DNA from: Sphingomonas sp. SORGH_AS_0950
GTDB lineage: Bacteria; Pseudomonadota; Alphaproteobacteria; Sphingomonadales; Sphingomonadaceae
Direction: 5' to 3'
DNA: 64,000 bases
NCBI RefSeq assembly: GCF_030818415.1
Contig: NZ_JAUTAE010000001.1
Span: 1,242,501 to 1,306,500 of the forward strand
Shown: in pieces, positions 16,842 to 24,137 of the stretch
How the letters are laid out: each line of letters begins with the position of its first letter
Numbering within the stretch: the stretch's first letter is position 1
Position numbers and translations under genes: made by a program
Notes under the pieces: generated by a model
Told to the model about the DNA's origin: nothing
Databases searched by the model: none
What the model saw: the letters and a program-made list of their open reading frames with translations, nothing else

Positions 16842-16988
16842 CACCTCTTCCTCCCCCATAGGGGGAGGGGGACCATCCGAAGGATGGTGGAGGGGTGTCA
16901 CCGGTGGCGAGGTTGGTTTGACCTCGCCGACCGGGACACCCCTCCGTCAGGGCTTCGCCCTGCCACCTCCCCTTACAGGGGAGGATTT
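16842..16988. repeat. Composite palindromic intergenic repeat between convergent genes
   Basis: The whole gap between the GH97 stop and the convergent peptidase stop is a nested inverted repeat. Left arm: hairpins at 16850-16868 (CCTCCCC-type stem) and 16873-16887 (CCATCC/GGATGG). Right arm: hairpins at 16948-16962 (CAGGGC/GCCCTG) and 16966-16984 (CCTCCCC/GGGGAGG). The arms are joined by an 11-base perfect inverted repeat, GGAGGGGTGTC (16889-16899) with GACACCCCTCC (16935-16945), and the centre (about 16900-16934) is itself a near palindrome. From memory, similar GC-rich elements are scattered between genes in sphingomonad genomes. It could serve as a two-way terminator. Confidence 0.8.
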
Positions 16989-16992
16989 TGGG

Positions 16993-19110
16993 TTACTTCG
17001 TCGGGAAACCCCGCTGCTTGAGCAGCGCGTTCACATCCGGGTCGCGCCCCCGGAACGCGCGATAGGCCTCGGCGCGGTCGGTCTCGTTCCCCGTCGACAA
17101 CAGCACCCGCGCAAAGCGGTCCGCCGTGGCCTTGTCCCACGGGCTGCCCGCTTCCTCGAACGCCGCGAAGGTGTCGGCGTCCATCGTCTCCGACCAGAGA
17201 TAGCTGTAATAGCCCGCCGAATAGCTGTCCGACGAGAACAGGTGATTGAACTGCGGCAGGCGGTGCCGCATCACCAGCTCCCTCGGCATCCCGATCTCGC
17301 GCAGCGTCGTCGCCTCGAACGCCGCCGGGTCGACCACGCCGTCGGGCACGGTGTGCAGCTTCATGTCGACGATCGCCGAGGACAGATATTCGGTCGTCGC
17401 AAAGCCTTGGTTGAAGGTCTCCGACGCCTTGATCTTGTCGAGCAGCGCCTGCGGCATGGGCTGGCCGGTCTTGTAGTGGCGGGCATATTTGTCGAGCACG
17501 TCGCGGGTCAGCAGCCAATGCTCGTTCACCTGGCTGGGATATTCGACGAAGTCGCGCGGCGTGCCCGCCAGCCCCGGATAGGTGACGTTCTGCAGCATCG
17601 CGTGGATCGCGTGGCCGAATTCGTGGAACAGCGTCTCGGCATCGTCCAGGCTGATGAGGACCGGCTCGCCGGGCGCGCCCTTGGCGAAGTTGTTGTTGTT
17701 GGACGACAGGACATTCTGCACCGGCGGCAGGTTGCGCTGGCCGCGATAGGTGTTCGCCCAGGCACCCGAACGCTTGCCGGTCCGCGCGAAATCGTCGCGG
17801 TAGAACAGGCCGACCTCCTTGCCGTTCCGCGTGACGTGCCAGACGCGCATGTTCGGCTCGAAGACGGGCACCGTGCCGGTGATCTCCTTGAACTCCAGCC
17901 CGTAGAGCCGGTTCGCGGCGTAGAGCGAACCCTGGATGATGTTGTTCAGCTCGAAATAGGGCTTCAGCTCGGCCTGATCGAGATCGTAGCGGCTCTTGCG
18001 GACCTTCTCCTGATAGAAGCGATAGTCCCAGGGCTCGATGGTGATCTTCGCGCCTTCCCTATCCGCGATGGCCTGCATGTCGCGGACCTCTTCGGCGACG
18101 CGCGCCTTGGCGGCGGGCCAGACGCGCATCATCAGGTCCATCGCGGCGGCCGGGGTCTTGGCCATCGTGTCCTGCATCCGCCAGTCGGCATGCGTCTTGA
18201 AGCCCAGCAGGTGCGCCCGGTTCGCGCGCAGGCGGACGATACGCGCGATGGTCGCCTTGGTATCGTTGATGTCGCCATTGTCGCCGCGCTTGGTGAAGGC
18301 GCGCCACACCTGCTCGCGCAGCGCCCGGTCGGTGGCGAAGGTCAGCACCGGATCGACCGCCGAGCGGGTGTTGACGATCGCCCAGCCCTGCTGCCCGCGC
18401 TCGGCCGCCGCCGCCTTGGCGACCGCCTTCACGCTGTCGGGCAGGCCCGCAAGGCGCGCCTCGTCGGTGACGATGATCGCGGTGCCTTCGTCCGCCAGCA
18501 GCCGCTGCGAGAACTCGCTGAAATTGATCGCCAGATTCTGGTTGAAGGCGGACAGCTCGGCCTTCTGCGCGGGTGTCAGCTTGGCCCCCTGCCGCACGAA
18601 GCTGTCATAGGTGCGCGTGACCAGCCGCTTCTGCTGCGCGTCGAGTCCGCTCGTGTCGCGTGCCTTATAGATCGCCTCGATCCGCGCGAACAGCTTGGGG
18701 TTGAAGGTGATCTCGTCCGACGCCTTGGACAGTTTGGGCGACCATTCGCGGTCCAGCGCCTGATAGGCCGGATTGTTCATGTTGCCGGTCATCACCCCGA
18801 ACAGCGTCATCACGCGGTTCAGCGTCTGTCCGGCATTCTGCATCGGCACAAAGGTATTGGCGAAGCTCGGCTTGGCCGGATCGTTGGCGATCCGGTCATA
18901 CTCCTGCCTGCGCTCGGCCAGCGCCGCCTGGAAAGCGGCGGGGAACAGCTCGGGCTTCACCTTGTCCCATGGCGGCACCCCGCCATAGGGGCCGGTCCAG
19001 GGGGAAAGCAGCGGATTGGTGGCGGGCGCCTGCGCCGCCTGCGGGGGAGCAGCCATGGCGGTTTGGCTCATCAGCGTGGACAGGACAAGGGCGAGGGACA
19101 GGTGACGCAA
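16993..19110 (-). CDS. M3-family zinc metallopeptidase (peptidyl-dipeptidase Dcp-like)
   Basis: The 705-residue protein has a signal peptide (MRHLSLALVLSTLMSQTAMA) and the thermolysin-like zinc motif HEFGH at residues 496-500. The surrounding FHEFGHAIHAML and the C-terminal SAGYYSYLWSE are typical of the peptidyl-dipeptidase/oligopeptidase family M3. It should cut dipeptides from short peptides in the periplasm. Length matches the family. It is convergent with the alpha-glucan operon and downstream of a Crp-family regulator with an 82-base gap, so probably a separate unit. Confidence 0.93.
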   Translation of the reverse strand: MRHLSLALVLSTLMSQTAMAAPPQAAQAPATNPLLSPWTGPYGGVPPWDKVKPELFPAAFQAALAERRQEYDRIANDPAKPSFANTFVPMQNAGQTLNRVMTLFGVMTGNMNNPAYQALDREWSPKLSKASDEITFNPKLFARIEAIYKARDTSGLDAQQKRLVTRTYDSFVRQGAKLTPAQKAELSAFNQNLAINFSEFSQRLLADEGTAIIVTDEARLAGLPDSVKAVAKAAAAERGQQGWAIVNTRSAVDPVLTFATDRALREQVWRAFTKRGDNGDINDTKATIARIVRLRANRAHLLGFKTHADWRMQDTMAKTPAAAMDLMMRVWPAAKARVAEEVRDMQAIADREGAKITIEPWDYRFYQEKVRKSRYDLDQAELKPYFELNNIIQGSLYAANRLYGLEFKEITGTVPVFEPNMRVWHVTRNGKEVGLFYRDDFARTGKRSGAWANTYRGQRNLPPVQNVLSSNNNNFAKGAPGEPVLISLDDAETLFHEFGHAIHAMLQNVTYPGLAGTPRDFVEYPSQVNEHWLLTRDVLDKYARHYKTGQPMPQALLDKIKASETFNQGFATTEYLSSAIVDMKLHTVPDGVVDPAAFEATTLREIGMPRELVMRHRLPQFNHLFSSDSYSAGYYSYLWSETMDADTFAAFEEAGSPWDKATADRFARVLLSTGNETDRAEAYRAFRGRDPDVNALLKQRGFPTK

Positions 19111-19192
19111 TGGGAACTCCCGGACATGACACGGAAGTCATCACCATAAGCGCCTGAACAAAGGGGTAAAGTCCCGATCCCTCCGCACGGGA

Positions 19193-19384
19193 TCACCCTT
19201 GCCGCCGATTCTGCTCCTCCGCGACCCCGGCAGCGGCGATCAGCGCCTCGCCCGTCCGGCGCGCGGCCCCGGCCGTCATCGTGACCGCGACACCATCGGG
19301 GCCGTCGAGCATGACCAGCCCTTGCTCCGCGGTCGCCCGTCCGGCATCGGATCGGATTCCGGAATGGCCGGGAGACGCGCTCAT
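19193..19384 (-). CDS. Small protein translationally coupled to a Crp-family regulator
   Basis: The 63-residue protein is acid-poor and Ala/Gly-rich, with no membrane segment and no domain I can name. It is supported by its ATG overlapping the stop of the upstream regulator gene (ATGA at 19384-19381) and by typical codon use. The core GPDGVAVTMTAGAARRTGEALIAAAGVAEE reads like a small amphipathic helical protein. I believe similar short genes follow Crp-type regulators in other sphingomonads, but cannot check that here. Function unknown; an accessory of the regulator is possible. Confidence 0.6.
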   Translation of the reverse strand: MSASPGHSGIRSDAGRATAEQGLVMLDGPDGVAVTMTAGAARRTGEALIAAAGVAEEQNRRQG

Positions 19385-20172
19385 ATGTCCTTACCCATCA
19401 TGTTGGGGCCGCCGCCATAGAGATAGCCCGGATCGAAATCGGCCAGCGCCGCCAGCGCGTCGATGTCGAGCATCCGCACCTCCCCGCTGCGAAAGGTCAT
19501 CAGCCCGCGCTCGCGCAGCGACCGCAGCACGCGGTTCAGATGCACCGGGGTAACCCCCGCCGCCTCGGCCAGATCGATCTGCGTCACCGGAAAGCGGAAC
19601 GTGCCGTCGCGCACCAGATCGACCATGGCGAGCCGCGCATGAAGCTCGCAGAACAGATGCGCGACGCGTCCGTCCGCCTCCAGCCGACCCAGCCGGAACA
19701 CCCATTCGCGGTGCATCGCCGCGTCAAGCAGCGTCGAGAACCACAAGAGCCGCGTCAGGCGTGGTCGATGCAAGACGATCTCGTCCAGCCGGTCATGGCC
19801 CGCCAGCGCCACCTTGGCCCGGGTCAGCGTCGCCACCTCATGGTCGAGATAGCGCATCGCGAAGCCATGGAGGTCGACGAAATCGCCCGGCACGTGAAAG
19901 GCGACGATCTGTCGGTTGCCGTGCCGGTCGTCCATATACCGGCACATCACCCCTTCGAGCAGCAGGCTGCTGTGCCTGACCCGCTCGTCCCGGCGGATAA
20001 CGATCCGGCGCGCAGGCAGGTCGACCACCTCGTCGATCGTGGACTCCAGCGCGGCGACGTCGTCCGCCGTCATCACGTCGCGCCCGCGTTCCTTCAGGAA
20101 CAGGCCGGTCAGGGGAGGACGGTCGGCCGTGGCCTTGTCCAGATGCAGGGCATCGATCGCAGTTGCCGCCAT
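19381..20172 (-). CDS. Crp/Fnr-family transcriptional regulator
   Basis: The 263-residue protein has an N-terminal cyclic-nucleotide-type beta-barrel (residues about 45-150) and a C-terminal winged helix with the recognition segment TQIDLAEAAGVTPVHLNRVLRSL (residues about 198-220). It has no Fnr-type cysteine cluster, so oxygen sensing by an iron-sulfur cluster is unlikely. It is close to the Crp-like regulators of sphingomonads whose ligand is unknown. It is coupled to a 63-residue gene downstream. The upstream gap to the DUF475 gene contains interlocking hairpins. Confidence 0.9.
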   Translation of the reverse strand: MAATAIDALHLDKATADRPPLTGLFLKERGRDVMTADDVAALESTIDEVVDLPARRIVIRRDERVRHSSLLLEGVMCRYMDDRHGNRQIVAFHVPGDFVDLHGFAMRYLDHEVATLTRAKVALAGHDRLDEIVLHRPRLTRLLWFSTLLDAAMHREWVFRLGRLEADGRVAHLFCELHARLAMVDLVRDGTFRFPVTQIDLAEAAGVTPVHLNRVLRSLRERGLMTFRSGEVRMLDIDALAALADFDPGYLYGGGPNMMGKDI

Positions 20173-20190
20173 GCCGTGATCCCTCGCTCC

Positions 20191-20238
20191 AACCGTTCGC
20201 AGGGGAAATCCTTCGCGATGCGAAACGGTTCCCCTGCG
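20191..20238. repeat. Interlocking inverted repeats before the Crp-family gene
   Basis: Two inverted repeats overlap: CGCAGGGGAA (20198-20207) pairs perfectly with TTCCCCTGCG (20229-20238), and AACCGTTCGCA (20191-20201) pairs, with one extra base, with TGCGAAACGGTT (20219-20230). A third hairpin, TTCGC-GAT-GCGAA (20212-20224), sits in the middle. The first two cannot both form fully. The element lies between the DUF475 stop and the regulator start, so it may be a terminator for the former or a leader/operator of the latter. Confidence 0.6.
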
Positions 20239-20254
20239 CGACGACGGCGCGCGA

Positions 20255-21343
20255 TCAGTGGCCGGGCGAGCGTCCGGTTCCCTTGACCGGATCGGCGGAG
20301 GCCAATGCCTGTTCGGGATGCTTGCGGTTGCTGCGCACCGACGCCCAGAAGGACAGGCCGATGACCGTCGCGCCGATCAGGCCGGTGATCGTCTCCGGGA
20401 TATGGAACCGCACCGACAACAGCATGATCGCCGCCAGCGCCAGGATCGCATAGAAGGCGCCATGCTCCAGATAGCGATACTGGGTCAGCGTGCCGTGATC
20501 GACCAGCATGATCGTCATCGACCGGACGAACATCGCCCCGATCCCCAGGCCCAGCGCGATGATGAACAGATTGTTCGACAGGGCGAAGGCGCCGATCACC
20601 CCGTCGAACGAGAAGCTGGCGTCCAGCACCTCCAGATACAGGAAGGCGGCAAAGCCCGACTTGGCCGCCGCGCCCGTCGCCGCATCGCCATCGCCCTCCA
20701 GCAGCACGCCGACCGCATGGACCGCGATATAGGTCAGCAGGCCGAAGATCCCGGCGGTCAGGAAGGTCATCGCCTCCTCGGCGGGAATGAACCGGCCGAT
20801 GCCATAGAGCGCGAGCAGCACGATCCCCATCGCCAGCCCCGAAATGTCACGCAGCGCCGCCAGCGGCCGTTCGATCGCGGGGAGCCAATGGTCCTCCTTC
20901 TCGTCATCGAGAAAGAAGTTCAGCCCGACCATCGCCAGGAAGCTGCCGCCGAACCCCGAAATCCCGACATGGGCCGAGGTGATGATCTGTTCGTAGCGGA
21001 CTGGATCGCCCGCGGCGAGCTTCACCGCCTCGATCGGCCCCATATGCGCGGCGATCGCGACGATGGCGAGCGGGAAGACGATCCGCATCCCGAACACCGC
21101 GATCAGGATACCCCAGGTCAGGAAGCGCCGCCGCCATTTGTCGTCCATGTCGCGCAGCACGGTGGCATTGACCACCGCATTGTCGAACGACAGCGACACC
21201 TCCAGCACGCCGAGCACCAGCACGATCCACAATATGCCCAGCGTCCCCGCCAGCGTGCCCGTGCTCTCAAAGCCCAGCCAGGCCGCGATCGCCAGACAGA
21301 TCGCGGTGAAGAGGAACGATCCCTTATAATATTTCAGCAGCAC
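20255..21343 (-). CDS. DUF475 membrane protein (TerC-related)
   Basis: The 362-residue protein has about eight to nine membrane helices. It contains the acidic motifs VLEVSLSFDNAVVNA near residue 50 and LEVLDASFSFDGVIGAFALS near residue 240, which are the paired E/D-containing transport motifs of the TerC/DUF475 superfamily. Relatives include tellurite-resistance TerC and manganese exporters, so a metal-ion export role is plausible but not shown. The ATG at 21343 reads MLLKYYKGSF. It is not tightly linked to other genes. Downstream are interlocking hairpins. Confidence 0.88.
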   Translation of the reverse strand: MLLKYYKGSFLFTAICLAIAAWLGFESTGTLAGTLGILWIVLVLGVLEVSLSFDNAVVNATVLRDMDDKWRRRFLTWGILIAVFGMRIVFPLAIVAIAAHMGPIEAVKLAAGDPVRYEQIITSAHVGISGFGGSFLAMVGLNFFLDDEKEDHWLPAIERPLAALRDISGLAMGIVLLALYGIGRFIPAEEAMTFLTAGIFGLLTYIAVHAVGVLLEGDGDAATGAAAKSGFAAFLYLEVLDASFSFDGVIGAFALSNNLFIIALGLGIGAMFVRSMTIMLVDHGTLTQYRYLEHGAFYAILALAAIMLLSVRFHIPETITGLIGATVIGLSFWASVRSNRKHPEQALASADPVKGTGRSPGH

Positions 21344-21501
21344 CTATTCCCCCTGTACGCGGCCGACCGAAAAGCTCCGCAGCCCGGTAAAGCCCGGCTC
21401 CATGCTTTTGTTCAATCGGGCACCGGCTCTATCGCCGCCGGGCCCGGTCGCGACAAGCGGCTTTGCACGCGAAGATGCGCGGGAGGGGACCCACGCGCGG
21501 G

Positions 21502-22263
21502 TCAGATGCGCGCGTCGTTGCCGATCAGCTGATTGGTGATGCGGTCGGCGGTCGCGCGCAGATGATTCAGCGCGGCGGCCTCGTCGACGGGCGCGTCGGT
21601 GATGCGGATGAACGGGACCGCCAGGACCGCCATGGCCTGATCGCCGCGCATGATCGGGGCCGCCAGTTCGACCATGCCGACCAGATCGGGGCTGTCGACC
21701 CGGGCGAACCCCTGTTCCCGCACCGCATCCGCCTGCGCCACCAGCCGGGCGCGCGCCTCTTCCGACAGCGGTGGGTCGAACAGCGCCTCCCATTCGCGCC
21801 GGGTCTGTTCGGGCTGCATGGCATAGAGAAGGACGCCCGACGGGGTGTCGTAGAGCGGCCGACGATAGCCGACGCGGACCGAGAAGCCGACCGCCGTACA
21901 CGCCTCCATCCGCGCGATGACCGAGGAAGCCGCGCCCGACGGGACGGAGAGATAGCAGGACTGGCCGATCGTATCGGCGAGCAGCCGCATTTCAGGAAGC
22001 GACTGTTCCATCAGGCTACGCACCGGCGGACGCTTCAACCCCAGATGGAACAGCCGCGAGGTCATGACATAGCCGTCCGGCCCCTGCGACACATAACCGC
22101 GATGCTCCAGCACCTGGATCATGCGGAACAGCTCGCCCGTCGACCGGCCCAGCCGGTTGACGATCCCGCTCATGGTCAGCGGGTGCTCCTCGGCCGCCAG
22201 CAGCTCCAGAATGTCGAGCCCCTTTTCCAGCGCGGGGGCGCGGTAGAGCCGCTTATCGTCCAA
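21502..22263 (-). CDS. IclR-family transcriptional regulator
   Basis: The protein of about 253 residues has an N-terminal winged helix (ALEKGLDILELLAAEEHPLTMSGIVNRLGRS) and a C-terminal effector-binding domain (from about residue 75, with the typical VGYRRPLYDTPSGVLLYA). I prefer the TTG at 22263, which has AGAGGG four bases upstream and yields the usual IclR beginning; an ATG at 22335 is in frame but has no ribosome-binding site. It lies 146 bases downstream of the GlcNAc permease gene on the same strand. IclR proteins often control sugar or acid catabolism; the target here is not evident. Inside or just before the coding start is a TTAACGTAA palindrome-like word. Confidence 0.88.
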   Translation of the reverse strand: MDDKRLYRAPALEKGLDILELLAAEEHPLTMSGIVNRLGRSTGELFRMIQVLEHRGYVSQGPDGYVMTSRLFHLGLKRPPVRSLMEQSLPEMRLLADTIGQSCYLSVPSGAASSVIARMEACTAVGFSVRVGYRRPLYDTPSGVLLYAMQPEQTRREWEALFDPPLSEEARARLVAQADAVREQGFARVDSPDLVGMVELAAPIMRGDQAMAVLAVPFIRITDAPVDEAAALNHLRATADRITNQLIGNDARI

Positions 22264-22274
22264 GCTGCCCTCTG

Positions 22275-22394
22275 TTAACGTAACCAAGCACACTCTCCAC
22301 CGCAACCCGACCGAAAGATCCGACAGATTCGCCATGACATCAGAGTGTTCGCATCTACATCCTTTGGTCAGGCCGCAGCAATATCATTAACGTT
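22275..22394. promoter_or_regulatory. Leader of the IclR gene with two TTAACGT words
   Basis: TTAACGTAA (22275-22283) and TTAACGTT (22387-22394) flank the region upstream of the preferred IclR start. The two near-palindromic, AT-rich words stand out in GC-rich DNA and could be IclR autoregulatory sites. No terminator is obvious after the permease gene (stop 22410). Confidence 0.25.
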
Positions 22395-22409
22395 CAATTC
22401 ACCTGCCGG

Positions 22410-24137
22410 TCAGTCGACCAGAAGGTGAACGACGTTTCGCTCGACATGGGCGATGGCCCGCACCGGCGCGACCGGGGCCGATGCGACGAGCGCCGGATCG
22501 GCCAGCTCGACACGCCACCGTCCCGCATGATGGCTGGCCGCACGGACATTGCCCGCCCCGCCCAGCAGGCCGAGCAGCGCGTCGGGCAGGCTCGCCATAG
22601 GGGCCACCGCCGGGGCGGCGGGGGTCGGCGCGACGGCGACCGGCGCAACCGCGACCGGCGCGGAGACCGGCTGGCCATGGCCCGCCTGAATGGCGGCGCG
22701 CATCTCCATCGCGACCGTGTCCGCGACCGGACCCAGCACCACCTGAACGCCATTGGCGGAGGGGCGCAGGATGCCGCGCGCACCCAGCCGCTTCAGCGCG
22801 GGCTCGTCGACCCGTGCGGGGTCGTTGACGACCAGCCGGAGCCGGGTGGTGCAGGCCGCGACCTCGCTGAGATTGGCGCCGCCGCCCATCGCCGCGACGA
22901 AGGACGCGCCGCGCCCGCCCTCGACCACCGGCTGATCGCCCGCCGCCTCGCCGCTCTCGACCATCGGCTCGGCCTCGCGGCCCGGCGTCTGGAGGTTCCA
23001 GCGGCGGATCGCGAAGCGGAAGACCGCGTAATAGAGCAGCGCATAGACCGCGCCGACCGGGATCAGCATCAGCGGCTTGGTCGCCTTGCCGAAATTGATG
23101 ACATAGTCGAACAGGCCCGCCGAGAAGGTATAGCCCAGCCGCACGCCCAGCGCGTTCATCAGCGCCTCCGACACGCCGGTCAGGATCGCGTGGAAGGCAT
23201 AGAGGACCGGCGCCAGGAACATGAAGCTGAACTCGATCGGCTCGGTCACGCCGGTCAGGAACGACATCAGCGCCAGGCTGAACAACATGCCGCCGACCGC
23301 CTTTTTCCGCTCGGGCAGCGCCTCGTGATACATGGCGAGACAGGCGGCGGGCAGGCCGAACATCATCACCGGGAAGAACCCGCTCATGAACGCGCCCGCG
23401 GTCGGATCGCCCGCGAAGAAGCGGGTCAGGTCGCCGGTCTTGCCCTGATAGTCGCCGACCACGAAATAGGCGACGGTGTTCAGGATATGGTGCAGGCCGG
23501 TGACGACGAGCAGCCGGTTCAGCACGCCGAACGCGAACAGCCCCAGCCCGCCCGCCTGGACGATACCCTGGCTCATCGCATCGATACCCGTGTTGACCGG
23601 CCCGAACGCCACGCCCAGAAGCGCCGCCAGCCCCAGGCCGACAATGCCCGAAATGATCGGCACGAACCGGCGGCCACCGAAAAAGGCCAGATATTCCGGC
23701 ATCTTGATGGTCGCAAAACGGTTGTAGAAGCTGCCACCGATCAACCCGGCGACGATCCCCACCGGCACGTCGAAGCGATGGACCGACTTGGTCCGCCAGG
23801 CCGCCTCGACGGTCGCCGCGATGTCCTTGGCCAGCCCCGCGCCGGTCCCGGCGGGCGGGACGATCAGCGTCTCGGCCCCCTTGATCGTGACGAGATAGCA
23901 GGTGATCCCCGCCAGCGCCGCCGCGCCATTGCCGTCGCGGGCAAAGGCGGTGGCGACGCCGACCGCGAAGAGCAGTCCCAGATTGTCGAAGATCGCATTG
24001 CCCGCATTCGCCATGAAGGCGATGTTCAGCATGTCCGGCTGGCCCAGGCGGAGCAGCAGCCCCGCCACCGGCAGGACCGCGATGGGCAACATCAGCGCCC
24101 GCCCGAGCGACTGAAGCGAGGCCATGGGCGAGCTCAT
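22410..24137 (-). CDS. nagE: PTS N-acetylglucosamine permease EIICB with a degenerate extra IIB module
   Basis: The 575-residue protein has an EIIC membrane domain (residues about 1-385; LHH at 215-217, TEPIEF at 299-304, typical of the glucose/GlcNAc branch) and an EIIB domain with the phospho-cysteine C429 in AACTTRLRL. After a Pro/Ala/Val linker (about 488-514) comes a second IIB-like segment (about 515-575) in which N530, R540 and R542 align with the first copy but the cysteine is replaced by H537. It should import GlcNAc and phosphorylate it to GlcNAc-6-P. Its ATG overlaps the stop of the EIIA-HPr-EI gene (ATGA). The nagA/nagB context supports GlcNAc rather than glucose. Confidence 0.92.
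   Translation of the reverse strand: MSSPMASLQSLGRALMLPIAVLPVAGLLLRLGQPDMLNIAFMANAGNAIFDNLGLLFAVGVATAFARDGNGAAALAGITCYLVTIKGAETLIVPPAGTGAGLAKDIAATVEAAWRTKSVHRFDVPVGIVAGLIGGSFYNRFATIKMPEYLAFFGGRRFVPIISGIVGLGLAALLGVAFGPVNTGIDAMSQGIVQAGGLGLFAFGVLNRLLVVTGLHHILNTVAYFVVGDYQGKTGDLTRFFAGDPTAGAFMSGFFPVMMFGLPAACLAMYHEALPERKKAVGGMLFSLALMSFLTGVTEPIEFSFMFLAPVLYAFHAILTGVSEALMNALGVRLGYTFSAGLFDYVINFGKATKPLMLIPVGAVYALLYYAVFRFAIRRWNLQTPGREAEPMVESGEAAGDQPVVEGGRGASFVAAMGGGANLSEVAACTTRLRLVVNDPARVDEPALKRLGARGILRPSANGVQVVLGPVADTVAMEMRAAIQAGHGQPVSAPVAVAPVAVAPTPAAPAVAPMASLPDALLGLLGGAGNVRAASHHAGRWRVELADPALVASAPVAPVRAIAHVERNVVHLLVD

Noticed and set aside
14445..16901. An 818-codon minus-strand open frame opposite GH13/GH97 genes
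   Set aside because: The GH97 and alpha-glucosidase frames carry signal and catalytic motifs; the antisense has none.
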